In this document: positions 24,975 through 34,378 of the stretch, piece by piece | How positions within the stretch are numbered: position 1 is the first letter of the stretch | Layout of the letters: every line of letters begins with the position of its first letter | Source: UMGS363 sp964402055 | GTDB taxonomy: Bacteria; Bacillota; Clostridia; Oscillospirales; Ruminococcaceae | Length of the DNA: 64,000 bases | Direction: 5' to 3' | Assembly: GCA_964402055.1 (NCBI GenBank) | Contig: CAYOAV010000002.1 | Coordinates: 27,533 to 91,532 of the forward strand | Notes under the pieces: generated by a model | Databases searched by the model: none | The model's input: the letters and a program-made list of their open reading frames with translations, nothing else | What the model was told of the DNA's origin: nothing | Program-made: the position numbers and the translations under genes

Positions 24975-27335
24975 GAAGTTCTGCATTATCTTTTTTGTGC
25001 CGACCTTATCAAAAGCAATTTCAAGCATAGCGTCATTACTCATCTTTTTTATCGAAAGGATAGTGCCTTCACCGAAAACGTTATGATATACCTGCTCGCC
25101 AACGCTATAATCGTCGGTGTTGTTTTTCTTTGCTTTTTTTAGCTGTTGATTCACAATCTGGCTTTTAAGATCATAGGCAGGCTCTGTTGAAACAAAACCG
25201 TTTTTATCATTGTCACTGATTCGTTCATTTGAATTTAAATCTATCCTTTCGATATATTCGGCAGGAATTTCCTTTATAAAGCGTGAAATCTGGTTCATCA
25301 TCGTTGAGCCGTAAAGCATTCTTCGGATGGTATGAGAAACATAAAGCTTACGCTTTGCACGAGTTATGGCAACATATGCAAGTCTGCGTTCTTCTTCAAG
25401 ATCTTCCAGTGTATCGTAGCTTCGTCTGCTTGGGAATATTCCTTCTTCTGCTCCGACAATGAAAACAGTATCAAATTCAAGTCCCTTAGCGGAGTGTATA
25501 GTCATAAGACTTACGGCTTCCGTTGAGTTGTCCATTCTATCAGCGTCTGTAAAAAGAGAAATTTCTTCTAGAAACTCAGAAAGCGATGGCTTTTCATCAT
25601 CATTTTTGCTGTCAATATAAGTCATTATATTGGATTTAAGCTCGGATATATTTTCAAGTCTGCCTATACCTTCATCACCGAGTGATTTCATATATGTTTC
25701 ATAGCCTGTTATGTTAAGTATTTCGTCAATAAGTTCTTCAAGCGGCTGACTTTCAGCAAATTCCGTTAGATGAACGAACATAGCCGCAGCTTTTTTTAGT
25801 GCCGCTGATTTTTTTCCAAGCATAGGATAGCTGTCAACATTCTGCATAATCTCGATTGGAGAAACTCCCAGGTCGCCTGATATCTGTTCAATCATAAGAA
25901 CGGTTGAATCGCCGATACTTCTTTTTGGTTCATTGATAATACGTTTGAAACGCAGCATATCCATAGGATTGTTTATCACAGAAAGATACGCAACCATATC
26001 CCTGATTTCCTTACGATCATAGAAACGCTGACCGCCGATAACACGATAGGGGATAGCTTTTAATGTAAACTCTCGTTCAAGTGCGTTTGATTGTGCATTT
26101 GTGCGGTATAGAATTGCATAGTCGCTGTAGCTTTTTCCGTCATAATTGCCATTTTTAATAGTATCGGCAACAAATCCAGCTTCCTTATGTTCATCGGAGG
26201 CTTTAAAAAGCGTCAAAGGCTCGCCCTTGCCCATATCAGTCCAAAGTCGTTTTTCGTTTCTCTGGGAGTTATTGGCAATAACAGCATTTGCCGCATCGAG
26301 AATATTCTGCGTTGAGCGATAATTTTGTTCAAGACGAATTGCAACTGCTCCGTCAAACTGTTTTTCAAAATCAAGGATATTCCTGATCGTTGCACCTCTG
26401 AATTTGTATATTGACTGGTCGTCATCTCCGACAACACAGATATTACCGTGCTTTTGTGACAGCAGAGTAACAAGCTTAAGCTGTGCAAGGTTAGTGTCCT
26501 GATACTCGTCTACCATTATGTAGCGATAGCGGTTGCTATAATGATCGAGAACATCGTCATTTTCGCTGAAAAGCTGAACCGTCAGCATAATTATATCATC
26601 GAAATCAACAGCATTCGCCATTTTCAGACGTTTCTGATATTCCTTGTAAAGTCGTGAAACTCCAAGCTTGAAATAATCATTTGATGCATTTTCAGAGTAT
26701 ATTTCAGGTGTAATAAGATTATCCTTTGCGTGCGATATCATCGAAATTACAGCTTTGGGATTAAAGGTTTTATCCGATATATCAATACTTTCATAGCAGG
26801 ATTTAAGCAAACGCAGGCTGTCATCACTGTCATAAATTGTGAAATCTGAATTGTAGCCTAACCTTGCAATTTCACGACGCAATATTCTTACGCAAACCGA
26901 GTGAAATGTTGCCGCAGTGATGTTATCAGCTTGTTCACCAAGCATTGAGGAAAGTCTTTCCTTTAATTCTCCTGCGGCTTTATTTGTAAAGGTGATAGCC
27001 ATTATTTTCCAGGGGTCAACAGTATTAACGGCAGTAATTTCCTTAAGACGGTTGACAGTTATCTCATCACGCTCGCCGTTATAGCTTTCAAGGAATGCAA
27101 CATCATCATCGTTTACGAAAGGGGGGATATTTTCATCAGAATAAGCCGTTCCGAAGTTCACCATATTTGCGATACGGTTTACAAGCACAGAAGTTTTTCC
27201 GCTTCCCGCACCTGCAAGAATGAGAACAGCACCCTCTGTTGTAAAAACAGCTTTTTTCTGCATATCATTGAGCTTATCAAAATATTTATTCAATGCGTTT
27301 TTCTTTGCTTTCAAAAAATCTTCCTTAACTGACAT
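24954..27335 (-). CDS. pcrA: UvrD/PcrA-type ATP-dependent DNA helicase
   Basis: A 793-residue superfamily 1 helicase moving 3' to 5'. Motifs are Walker A AGAGSGKTSVLVNRI, AITFTNKAA, MVDEYQDTN, VGDDDQSIYKFRGA, LEQNYRST, MTIHSAKGLEFDTVFIVG and VAITRAKRKLYVSHT. The C-terminal segment DDYSVGEQVYHNVFGEGTI is the PcrA-type Tudor-like domain that contacts RNA polymerase. It acts in repair and in removing blocked complexes. The start is ATG 27335 after GGAGGAAATT. It is transcribed alone. Confidence 0.94.
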   Translation of the reverse strand: MSVKEDFLKAKKNALNKYFDKLNDMQKKAVFTTEGAVLILAGAGSGKTSVLVNRIANMVNFGTAYSDENIPPFVNDDDVAFLESYNGERDEITVNRLKEITAVNTVDPWKIMAITFTNKAAGELKERLSSMLGEQADNITAATFHSVCVRILRREIARLGYNSDFTIYDSDDSLRLLKSCYESIDISDKTFNPKAVISMISHAKDNLITPEIYSENASNDYFKLGVSRLYKEYQKRLKMANAVDFDDIIMLTVQLFSENDDVLDHYSNRYRYIMVDEYQDTNLAQLKLVTLLSQKHGNICVVGDDDQSIYKFRGATIRNILDFEKQFDGAVAIRLEQNYRSTQNILDAANAVIANNSQRNEKRLWTDMGKGEPLTLFKASDEHKEAGFVADTIKNGNYDGKSYSDYAILYRTNAQSNALEREFTLKAIPYRVIGGQRFYDRKEIRDMVAYLSVINNPMDMLRFKRIINEPKRSIGDSTVLMIEQISGDLGVSPIEIMQNVDSYPMLGKKSAALKKAAAMFVHLTEFAESQPLEELIDEILNITGYETYMKSLGDEGIGRLENISELKSNIMTYIDSKNDDEKPSLSEFLEEISLFTDADRMDNSTEAVSLMTIHSAKGLEFDTVFIVGAEEGIFPSRRSYDTLEDLEEERRLAYVAITRAKRKLYVSHTIRRMLYGSTMMNQISRFIKEIPAEYIERIDLNSNERISDNDKNGFVSTEPAYDLKSQIVNQQLKKAKKNNTDDYSVGEQVYHNVFGEGTILSIKKMSNDAMLEIAFDKVGTKKIMQNFAKLKKL

Positions 27336-27371
27336 AATTTCCTCCGAATAGTACAAAAATCAATAACTTAT

Positions 27372-27380
27372 ATTATATCA
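27372..27380 (-). promoter_or_regulatory. Extended -10 promoter of the helicase gene
   Basis: On the minus strand TGATATAAT gives a TG extension with a perfect TATAAT (27377-27372). No good -35 is visible, as expected for extended -10 promoters. Confidence 0.6.
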
Positions 27381-27456
27381 TATTCCATTCATAAACGGAA
27401 GTAATTACAAGTTATTTTTACATATTGATAATATTTTAAAAACACTTGGTTAAACA

Positions 27457-27492
27457 TAAAAAACACAGCCTGCGAATAAACAGACTGTGTTA
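27457..27492 (-). terminator. Terminator of the fucose operon
   Basis: On the minus strand AACACAGTCTG and CAGGCTGTGTT form an 11-bp stem (one G-U pair) with an 8-base loop, followed by T residues, after fucI. Confidence 0.88.
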
Positions 27493-27509
27493 AAAAATTG
27501 ATTTAAGCT

Positions 27510-29282
27510 TTATTTATAAAGAGCCCCATAGGTTTCGCAAGCCTTGAAATCAGCACTTTCTTTATTTTCAGTGCCGAATGAAGACCAAGCGTGAGGACGG
27601 TAGATATCCTCCTCGGGAACGTTATGCATCGCAACAGGTATACGAAGCATTGATGCAAGCGTAATGAGATCCTTTCCGATATGACCTGCGGCAAATGCAC
27701 CGTGATTTGCACCCCAGTTTGCCATTACCGAATAAACGTCCTTGAAAGCTGTTTTTTCAGGCACAAGATTAGGTACGAACCATGTTGTAGGCCATGTTTT
27801 ATCTGTACGTTCATCAAGCGGCTTGTGAATTTCATCGGGTAGAACCACTGTATAACCCTCTGCAAGCTGAAGAACAGGACCAACTCCGTCAACAATATTA
27901 ACTCTTATCATTGTTACAGGCATTTCATGCTGTGTACGGAAATGTGACGAGAATCCGCCGCCTCTGAAATATCCGAGGTTTGCGGGGCACCAATCGACCT
28001 TGCTGAGAATTGCGTCAATGTCAGTATCTGTCATATCCCACCATTTTTTCATAAGGTTAGTGCCGTTTTCGTCCTTTGCCATACCTGTTCCGTCAAGTGC
28101 CGCCGCACCTGAATTGATAAGATGTATAAATCCGTTTGCGGCTCTGCCCGTTGGCTTTTTGCCTGTCACACGTTCAACAGCTTCGGGACTCCAGTATGTA
28201 CGAACGTCTGCGAAAACAGAAGCCGCACCTGTAAGAAGTGTACCGAAAAGCATAGCAGTACCGTTAAGTCCATCATTTTCGGTTGCAAATGTGAGAGGCT
28301 GTTTCTTTCCGTTCCAATCAAATGTAGTATTGAGTAAGGATTCGCAGAAATCGGCGTTTGGAAGCCAGTCTGTCCATTGACGCTGACCTTGAAAGCCGCC
28401 CATAACAGCATTTCTGCCGTTAGCCTCTTCTTTCCAGCCCATTTCACGCAGTTTTTCGTTACCAAGCATTATATCACGCACAATAAGCGTCATTTTTACA
28501 GTAAATTCCCACTGTTCTTCGTGTGACATAACCTTTTTGTTTCCTGGATTGATTTCGGTATTGATATCCATACCCTCTGGGCAGTGAGCCTTTGTCCAGG
28601 CAAGAGCCTTTTCATATTCATCGTGATCATAAATTTCGAGATGTATTCTGCGGAGAATTTCCGTCATATCAACCCATTCAGGGCGAAGTCCGAGGTAATT
28701 CTGCATAAACATAGCGTCACAGTAAGAGCCTGCAATGCCCATTGCAACACCGCCGATATTGACATAAGCCTTTGTTTTCATCCAGCCGACAGCAACGGCA
28801 CAGCGTGCAAAGCGAAGTATTTTCTCTGAAACATCATCTGGGATAGAAGTATCGTCAGCGTCCTGAACATCGTGACCGTAAATAGAAAATGCAGGAAGTC
28901 CTCTTTGTGCATGAGCAGACATTGCCGCCGCAAGATATACCGCACCCGGACGTTCCGTGCCGTTAAATCCCCATACAGCTTTAATAGTAGTTGGGTTAAG
29001 GTCTATTGTTTCAGTAACGTAGCACCAGCAGGGGGTAACAGAAAGAGTTGCACAGATATTTTGTGTTGAGAAAAATTCTTCAGCTCTTGCAGCTTCTGCA
29101 CCGCCTCCGATTGTGAATGGTGTGATGACGCATTCAACAGGAGTTCCGTCAGGATATTTGCAATTTTCCTCAATAAGCTTTTTTGCAGAGTTCGCCATAT
29201 TCATAGTCTGAACCTCAAGAGATTCTCTGACTCCGAACTGTCTGCCGTCGATAATTGGTCTTATTCCTATTCTTGGGTACAT
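27510..29282 (-). CDS. fucI: L-fucose isomerase
   Basis: A 590-residue Mn-dependent ketol isomerase that turns L-fucose into L-fuculose. Typical blocks are the N-terminal PRIGIRPIIDGRQFGVRESL, CVITPFTIGGGAEAARAEEF, VWGFNGTERPGAVYLAA, FATENDGLNGTAMLFG and GANHGAFAAGHIGKDLITLA. The length is the family norm. AAGGAG sets ATG 29282. It is the last gene of the operon, 14 bases after the kinase, and a strong terminator follows. Some members also accept D-arabinose. Confidence 0.95.
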   Translation of the reverse strand: MYPRIGIRPIIDGRQFGVRESLEVQTMNMANSAKKLIEENCKYPDGTPVECVITPFTIGGGAEAARAEEFFSTQNICATLSVTPCWCYVTETIDLNPTTIKAVWGFNGTERPGAVYLAAAMSAHAQRGLPAFSIYGHDVQDADDTSIPDDVSEKILRFARCAVAVGWMKTKAYVNIGGVAMGIAGSYCDAMFMQNYLGLRPEWVDMTEILRRIHLEIYDHDEYEKALAWTKAHCPEGMDINTEINPGNKKVMSHEEQWEFTVKMTLIVRDIMLGNEKLREMGWKEEANGRNAVMGGFQGQRQWTDWLPNADFCESLLNTTFDWNGKKQPLTFATENDGLNGTAMLFGTLLTGAASVFADVRTYWSPEAVERVTGKKPTGRAANGFIHLINSGAAALDGTGMAKDENGTNLMKKWWDMTDTDIDAILSKVDWCPANLGYFRGGGFSSHFRTQHEMPVTMIRVNIVDGVGPVLQLAEGYTVVLPDEIHKPLDERTDKTWPTTWFVPNLVPEKTAFKDVYSVMANWGANHGAFAAGHIGKDLITLASMLRIPVAMHNVPEEDIYRPHAWSSFGTENKESADFKACETYGALYK

Positions 29283-29296
29283 AAAAATTCTCCTTT

Positions 29297-30766
29297 TCAG
29301 CTGATAATTTTGCGATATTTCTGATATGCGTTCTCCCATTCGCTGATATTTTCGGGAGCATAATTAATTATTTTATCTGAATTTGCTATAATTTTTCTTG
29401 CGGCAATTATATCCTTTATGTCACCCGAAGCGATGAGCTGTAAGGCTATATTTCCATAGGCTGTTGCTTCAATAGGACCTGCCGCAACCTCGCAACCGCA
29501 GGAATTTGCAGTCATCTGACATAGCATTCTGTCCTTTGTTCCTCCGCCGACAAGATGTATTTTTTTATAGCATTTTTTAGTGCATTCTTTTATTTCATCG
29601 AAAGCAAGACGGTATTTCAAAGCTAAGCTCTCGTAAATACACCGCATTATCTCTCCGATTGTTTCAGGTACAAACTGACCTGTTCTGCGGCAATAATCAC
29701 GCACACGCTGAGGAATATTTCCCTCGGGAACGAATTCAGGTGAATCGGGATCAATAAAGCATTTGAACGGCTCAGCATCAAGTGCGGATTTTTCAAGCTC
29801 GGCGAAGGAATATTCATTGCCGTCACGTTTAAACTGCCGTCTTGATTCCTGAATTAACCATAAGCCGATGATATTTTTGAGGAAGGTTGTTTTTTTACCG
29901 TAGCCGACCTCATTTGTGATATTAAGTCTTGAAGACGCTTCGGTTAAAACAGGGGAGTTATTTTCCGTTCCGAAAAGCGACCATGTTCCGCAGGAAATAA
30001 AGATGAAATCATCATCCTCGCTAGGTGTTGCCGCCGCCGCACATTGAGTATCATGACCGCATACTGAAATAACATTCGCTTTAGGAATACCAAGCTCTGT
30101 ACATATATCGTCTGATAATTCTCCGAGTAAGGTAGCAGGCTGTTTTATATCGGGTAATATATCCCTCGGAAGTCCGAGCGAGAAAATTATTTCTTCGGAC
30201 CAGCAATATTGCTTAGCGTCAAGAAGCTGTGTTGTTGAGGCTATCGAAAGCTCTGCACCTTTTTGCCCCGTAAGCATATAACCGAATAAATCTGGCATCA
30301 GAAGCATAGTCTTGGCATTTTTTAGCAATTGAGGACGTTTTAATTTCAGAGAAAGAAGCTGAAAAACCGTGTTAATATCCATAAGCTGGATACCTGTTAC
30401 ATTGTAAAATTTTTCCTTACTGATTATTTTCAAAGCTTCTTCGGGAATACCATTTGTTCTGCTGTCACGATAATGTATCGGCATTTCCAAAAGATGACCG
30501 TCCTCACCGATAAGTCCAAAATCCACGCCCCAAGTGTCAATTGCAAGACTGTCAAAGCCACCGCTTTTGTTAGCTTTAATAAGACCTTGCTTTACCTCGT
30601 GAAAAAGCCTTGGAAAATCCCAATAAAGAGTGTCATTCATTCTCACGGGTGTATTTTCAAACCGATGCACCTCTTCAAGCTTTATAGAATTACCATCAAA
30701 ACGTCCGATTATTGCTCTTCCGCTCGAAGCTCCGAAATCAAAGGCAAGTACACGTTTTTCGCTCAT
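29297..30766 (-). CDS. fucK: FGGY sugar kinase, probable L-fuculokinase (rhamnulokinase-like)
   Basis: A 489-residue FGGY carbohydrate kinase. Sequence blocks such as FDFGASSGRAIIGRFDG, LYWDFPRLFHEVKQGL, IDTWGVDFGLIGEDG, FISCGTWSLFGTE and HLVGGGTKDRMLCQM look more like rhamnulokinase (RhaB) than E. coli FucK. The operon holds all the other fucose genes and no rhamnose gene, so the substrate is most likely L-fuculose, phosphorylated at C1. The start overlaps the fucU stop by four bases (ATGA), indicating coupling. Rhamnulose use is the main alternative. Confidence 0.85.
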   Translation of the reverse strand: MSEKRVLAFDFGASSGRAIIGRFDGNSIKLEEVHRFENTPVRMNDTLYWDFPRLFHEVKQGLIKANKSGGFDSLAIDTWGVDFGLIGEDGHLLEMPIHYRDSRTNGIPEEALKIISKEKFYNVTGIQLMDINTVFQLLSLKLKRPQLLKNAKTMLLMPDLFGYMLTGQKGAELSIASTTQLLDAKQYCWSEEIIFSLGLPRDILPDIKQPATLLGELSDDICTELGIPKANVISVCGHDTQCAAAATPSEDDDFIFISCGTWSLFGTENNSPVLTEASSRLNITNEVGYGKKTTFLKNIIGLWLIQESRRQFKRDGNEYSFAELEKSALDAEPFKCFIDPDSPEFVPEGNIPQRVRDYCRRTGQFVPETIGEIMRCIYESLALKYRLAFDEIKECTKKCYKKIHLVGGGTKDRMLCQMTANSCGCEVAAGPIEATAYGNIALQLIASGDIKDIIAARKIIANSDKIINYAPENISEWENAYQKYRKIIS

Positions 30767-31191
30767 TTTACAACACCCTTTTTAAGGATAATATTGGCGT
30801 AAATGGCTTCCTCGCCTGTGGCAACAACAGCATATGCTTTTTTAGCTCTCTCATAAAATGCAAAGCGTTCTATCATTTCTATTTTACAGTTTTCAGGTTC
30901 ATATTTATTGATTATTTCTTTGTAATCTTCCCATATTGTCGGAACAACTGGATCTCCTTTTACTACCTCCATAAGCATAACAGGCTTCTCTGTGTAGGTA
31001 TCAAGCGGAAAAAACTGCATTATAGCGTCAAGAAGCTCGGCAGCATCATGTCCATCACAGCGTACAACACGTTTTCCAAAGGTTTCGGCAGGGAAGTTGC
31101 CGTCTGCAATAACTATTTCATCACCATGTCCCATTTCCATAAGCGTTTTTATAAGTTCGGGTGATAGTATTTTAGGAATATTTTTGAGCAT
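30763..31191 (-). CDS. fucU: L-fucose mutarotase (FucU/RbsD family)
   Basis: A 142-residue protein that interconverts the anomers of L-fucose to feed the isomerase. Family motifs are LIKTLMEMGHGDEIVIADGNFPAE with the catalytic histidine, RCDGHDAAELLDAI, and a tyrosine-containing ERFAFYERAKKAYAVVATGE. AGGAGG six bases before ATG 31191 fixes the start. It sits between fucO and fucK. Confidence 0.93.
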   Translation of the reverse strand: MLKNIPKILSPELIKTLMEMGHGDEIVIADGNFPAETFGKRVVRCDGHDAAELLDAIMQFFPLDTYTEKPVMLMEVVKGDPVVPTIWEDYKEIINKYEPENCKIEMIERFAFYERAKKAYAVVATGEEAIYANIILKKGVVK

Positions 31192-31233
31192 TTGCGTCCT
31201 CCTATGTATCAATTATCCAATCAATTCACAAAA

Positions 31234-31268
31234 CAGGATTTCCGCAGAAAATGTCTACGGAAATCCTG
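31234..31268 (-). promoter_or_regulatory. Perfect inverted repeat between fucO and fucU
   Basis: CAGGATTTCCG (31234-31244) and CGGAAATCCTG (31258-31268) pair perfectly over a 13-base loop. On the minus strand only TTTTG follows, so it may act as a weak attenuator or a processing and stability hairpin within the operon. Confidence 0.6.
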
Positions 31269-31278
31269 CCTGAAATAA

Positions 31279-32427
31279 TTACATTAATGACTTATAAAGC
31301 TCTGTGATCTCTTCAACAGATGTATCTCTTGGGTTGCCCGGACGGCATGCGTCATCATATGCAGACTGTGCAAGGAAAGGAATATCGGATTCCTTAACAA
31401 TATCCTTAAGGTCAGCAGGAATTCCAACGTCCTTTGAAAGCTGTTTAACAGCGTCAATTGCGGCTTTTCTGTATTCCTCCTGTGACATATCGTCAACGCC
31501 CTTTACACCCATTGCTCTTGCAATTTCACGATATTTTTCACCTGTTGCGGGAGCATTATATTCCATAACAGTCGGGAGAATGATTGCATTTGCAACACCG
31601 TGAGGTGTATCATAAAGCGCACCGAGAGGGTGAGCCATAGAGTGAACGATACCAAGACCAACATTTGAGAAGCCCATACCTGCAACATACTGACCGAGAG
31701 CCATATCTGTTCTTCCCTCGGGAGTGTTATCAACAGCAGCTCTTAAGCTTCTTGAAATGATCTCAATTGCTTTGAGGTGGAACATATCGGAAAGCTCCCA
31801 TGCACCCTTTGTTATGTAACCCTCGATAGCGTGTGTAAGTGCATCCATACCAGTTGCCGCAGTAAGGCTCTTAGGCATAGATGACATCATATCGGGATCT
31901 ACAAATGCAACAACAGGAATATCATGTGGGTCAACGCAAACCATCTTACGGTTCTTTGAAGCGTCAGTGATTACATAGTTGATAGTAACCTCTGCCGCAG
32001 TGCCAGCTGTTGTCGGAACTGCGAGGATAGGAACGGATTTATTCTTTGTATCAGCAACACCTTCAAGGCTTACAACATCGGCAAATTCTGGGTTAGCGAT
32101 GATAATTCCGATAGCCTTGGCAGTATCCATTGAAGAACCGCCGCCGATTGCTACAAGGTAATCAGCCTCGGCAGCCTTGAAAGCGGCAACACCTGACTGA
32201 ACATTTTCAATTGTCGGATTTGCCTTTATCTCGGAATATATTGTATAAGCAAGACCTGCGTTATCAAGAACATCTGTAACCTTTTTTGTTACGCCGAATT
32301 TGATAAGGTCGGGGTCTGAGCATACCAAAGCCTTTTTAAAGCCTCTGCCCTTAGCCTCATCTGCGATTGCCGAAATAGCACCTGAACCATGATATGAGGT
32401 TTCGTTTAGAATAAATCTGTTTGCCAT
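31279..32427 (-). CDS. fucO: Lactaldehyde reductase (iron-containing alcohol dehydrogenase)
   Basis: A 382-residue group III alcohol dehydrogenase that reduces L-lactaldehyde to 1,2-propanediol with NADH. NAD-binding blocks are AIGGGSSMDTAKAIGI and VPTTAGTAAEVT. The iron site is the Asp/His set in GMDALTHAIEGYI and HSMAHPLGALYDTPHG. Length equals E. coli FucO. It is second in the operon after fucA, matching the product that the aldolase releases. Confidence 0.94.
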   Translation of the reverse strand: MANRFILNETSYHGSGAISAIADEAKGRGFKKALVCSDPDLIKFGVTKKVTDVLDNAGLAYTIYSEIKANPTIENVQSGVAAFKAAEADYLVAIGGGSSMDTAKAIGIIIANPEFADVVSLEGVADTKNKSVPILAVPTTAGTAAEVTINYVITDASKNRKMVCVDPHDIPVVAFVDPDMMSSMPKSLTAATGMDALTHAIEGYITKGAWELSDMFHLKAIEIISRSLRAAVDNTPEGRTDMALGQYVAGMGFSNVGLGIVHSMAHPLGALYDTPHGVANAIILPTVMEYNAPATGEKYREIARAMGVKGVDDMSQEEYRKAAIDAVKQLSKDVGIPADLKDIVKESDIPFLAQSAYDDACRPGNPRDTSVEEITELYKSLM

Positions 32428-32445
32428 AATAAATACACTCCTTTT

Positions 32446-33135
32446 TTATTTATCTCCATATGGATATTTCTTATATCCTGGATGACGTCCTGTTACTTTA
32501 TACTGTGAACGCATTGAACAAAGTCTGTCGATGTTTTCCCTTGAAATTTCCTTTTCTCCACCGAGAAGATGAGCTGTAAGGGAAATTTTAGCAAAAAGCT
32601 CAAGCGTTTCCATTCTGTAATAAGCGGTTATAAGGTCTGCACCAACTGTTAAAGCACCGTGATTCTGCAGAAGCATAACATCATGCTCTTCAAGATATGG
32701 TGTTATTGCCTCGGGAACTTCATATGTAGACGGTGTTCCGTAGGGAGTTACGGGAACAGAGCCTATAGCTATGATGGATTCAATCATAGTATATCCGTCA
32801 AGAGCCTTGTTAGCAACGGCATATCCTGTCGCCGTGGGAGGGTGTGCGTGAAGCACAGAACCTACATCGTCACGAACCTCATAGCAACGCAGGTGCATTT
32901 TTATCTCTGAGGACGGGCGATAACCGTTGTTTTCTTCTAAAAGCTCCCCTTTGGAGTTGATTTTTACTATTTTATCGGGAGTTATGAAGCATTTGCTGAT
33001 ACCTGTTGGTGTAGCAAGAAAGGTATCATTGTCGATTTTGACCGAAAGGTTGCCATCATTTGCAGCGACCCAGCCAAGCTGCCACATTTTATGGCAAATA
33101 TCGACCATTTGCTCCCTTATTTCCTGTTCATTCAT
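32446..33135 (-). CDS. fucA: L-fuculose-1-phosphate aldolase
   Basis: A 229-residue class II aldolase that splits L-fuculose 1-phosphate into dihydroxyacetone phosphate and L-lactaldehyde. It shows NLSVKIDNDTFLATPTG, catalytic glutamate in SSEIKMHLRCYE, the zinc histidines in LHAHPPTATGYA, and LLQNHGALTVG. A much longer open frame runs upstream across the promoter, but the GAGGT box and the family length place the start at ATG 33135. It is the first gene of the operon. Confidence 0.94.
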   Translation of the reverse strand: MNEQEIREQMVDICHKMWQLGWVAANDGNLSVKIDNDTFLATPTGISKCFITPDKIVKINSKGELLEENNGYRPSSEIKMHLRCYEVRDDVGSVLHAHPPTATGYAVANKALDGYTMIESIIAIGSVPVTPYGTPSTYEVPEAITPYLEEHDVMLLQNHGALTVGADLITAYYRMETLELFAKISLTAHLLGGEKEISRENIDRLCSMRSQYKVTGRHPGYKKYPYGDK

Positions 33136-33162
33136 TGGAATAGACCTCGCTTTGCAACTTAT

Positions 33163-33214
33163 TTTAGATATATTATACAACATTTTTTGTAGTTTGTCCA
33201 TTAAAATATCTAAA
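33163..33214. promoter_or_regulatory. Inverted repeat flanking the fucose promoter
   Basis: TTTAGATAT (33163-33171) and ATATCTAAA (33206-33214) are perfect 9-base arms bracketing the -10 and -35 boxes. A shorter TACAA/TTGTA pair lies between them. This layout suits repressor binding with looping, but no regulator gene is nearby. Confidence 0.45.
33172..33200 (-). promoter_or_regulatory. Promoter of the fucose operon
   Basis: On the minus strand TGGACA (33200-33195), 17 bases, then a perfect TATAAT (33177-33172). Confidence 0.83.
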
Positions 33215-33256
33215 TTAACTAAAAAATCTTTTGATACATTTTTGTGCATTTTAAAC

Positions 33257-33296
33257 AAAAAACGCTTAACGATCATTCTGCCGTTAAGCGTTTTTT
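33257..33296 (-). terminator. Terminator of the AI-2E transporter/nadA operon
   Basis: A perfect 11-bp stem, AACGCTTAACG (33261-33271) with CGTTAAGCGTT (33282-33292). Both strands run into T residues; on the minus strand it ends nadA. Confidence 0.88.
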
Positions 33297-33308
33297 TTAG
33301 TATACAAA

Positions 33309-34375
33309 TCAACCAAGCTCAAGCATTTTATCAATACAGCCGCCTGCACGTTTTATCTGCTCGTCCGTCATTTTTATTTCAAGACCTCCGTTACCTGTAA
33401 GGCAATTAAGGACATCAATAAGAGTTGTTGACTTCATATTTGAGCAGATAAGATGCTTTGAAAGGGGATAGAAGCGTTTATCAGTACAGACATACTGGAG
33501 ATGTTCTGCAATGGATATTTCAGTTCCGATTATAAATTCCTTAGCGTTGGATTTTTTGGCAAAATCAACGATTCCTGATGTTGAACCTATGTAATCAGCG
33601 TGCTTGCAGACATTTGGCTGACATTCGGGGTGAACAAGCAGGAGAGCGATTGGGTGCTTTTCCTTTGCTTCAAGCACTGACTTTTCAGAAACAGCCGCAT
33701 GAACAGGACAACCACCCTGAATAAGCTTGAAATTCTTTTCAGGTAACTGATCTCTGACAAAAGCACCTAGGTTACAGTCGGGGATAAACAGTATATTTTT
33801 TGAATCAAGCTTTTTGCATATTTCTACAGCAGAGCTTGATGTTACGCATACATCAGCGTGTTCCTTAAGCTCTGCGGTTGTGTTTATGTATGCAACTACG
33901 GTGTAATCGGGGTACATTTTTTTCAGNNNNNNNNNNNNNNNNNNNNNNNNNNNNNNNNNNNNNNNNNNNNNNNNNNNNNNNNNNNNNNNNNNNNNNNNNN
34001 NNNNNNNNNNNNNNNNNNNNNNNNNNCTGCGGTTGTGTTTATGTATGCAACTACGGTGTAATCGGGGTACATTTTTTTCAGTTCTACAAGCTCCTCGGCG
34101 GAAATTTGTTCCGCCATTGGGCAGCCTGCGTCAGGGCAAGAGAGTATTACCTTTTTATTTGGCGAGAGGATTTTACAGGTTTCAGCCATAAAATGAACTC
34201 CACACATAATAAGCGTATCGTTTTTATCCTCTGCGGCAAGCTGTGAAAGCTTAAATGAATCACCTGTATAATCGGCAATTTCCTGTATTTCCTCCGCTTC
34301 ATAGCTGTGAGCAAGAATTGTTACGCATTTTTCTTTTTTTAAACGCAGAATTTCCTGCTGTATATCCTTTATCAT
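33309..34375 (-). CDS. nadA: Quinolinate synthase, interrupted by a scaffold gap
   Basis: NadA condenses iminoaspartate with dihydroxyacetone phosphate to give quinolinate, using a [4Fe-4S] cluster. The N-terminal part (from 34375) has LAHSYEAEEIQEIADYTGDS and CGVHFMAETCKILSP; the C-terminal part has GGCPVHAAV, HPECQPNVCKHADYIGST and GTEISIAEHL. A run of 100 N lies between them, flanked by two identical 55-base copies. Collapsing gap and duplicate gives 912 bases, an unbroken 303-residue protein, which is the family length. The gene is therefore probably intact in the organism. AAAGGAG precedes ATG 34375, three bases after the transporter gene. Confidence 0.9.
33872..34081. other. False scaffold gap flanked by a 55-base overlap
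   Basis: Bases 33872-33926 and 34027-34081 are identical, and exactly 100 N (33927-34026) lie between. This is what results when two contigs that overlap by an assembler k-mer of 55 are scaffolded instead of merged. As written the gap breaks nadA; merged, the frame is exact. Confidence 0.93.
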
Positions 34376-34378
34376 AGG

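Noticed and set aside
33872..34081. Biological tandem repeat of 55 bases in nadA
   Set aside because: Exactly 100 N between identical copies, and a perfect frame after collapse, fit an assembly artefact better.
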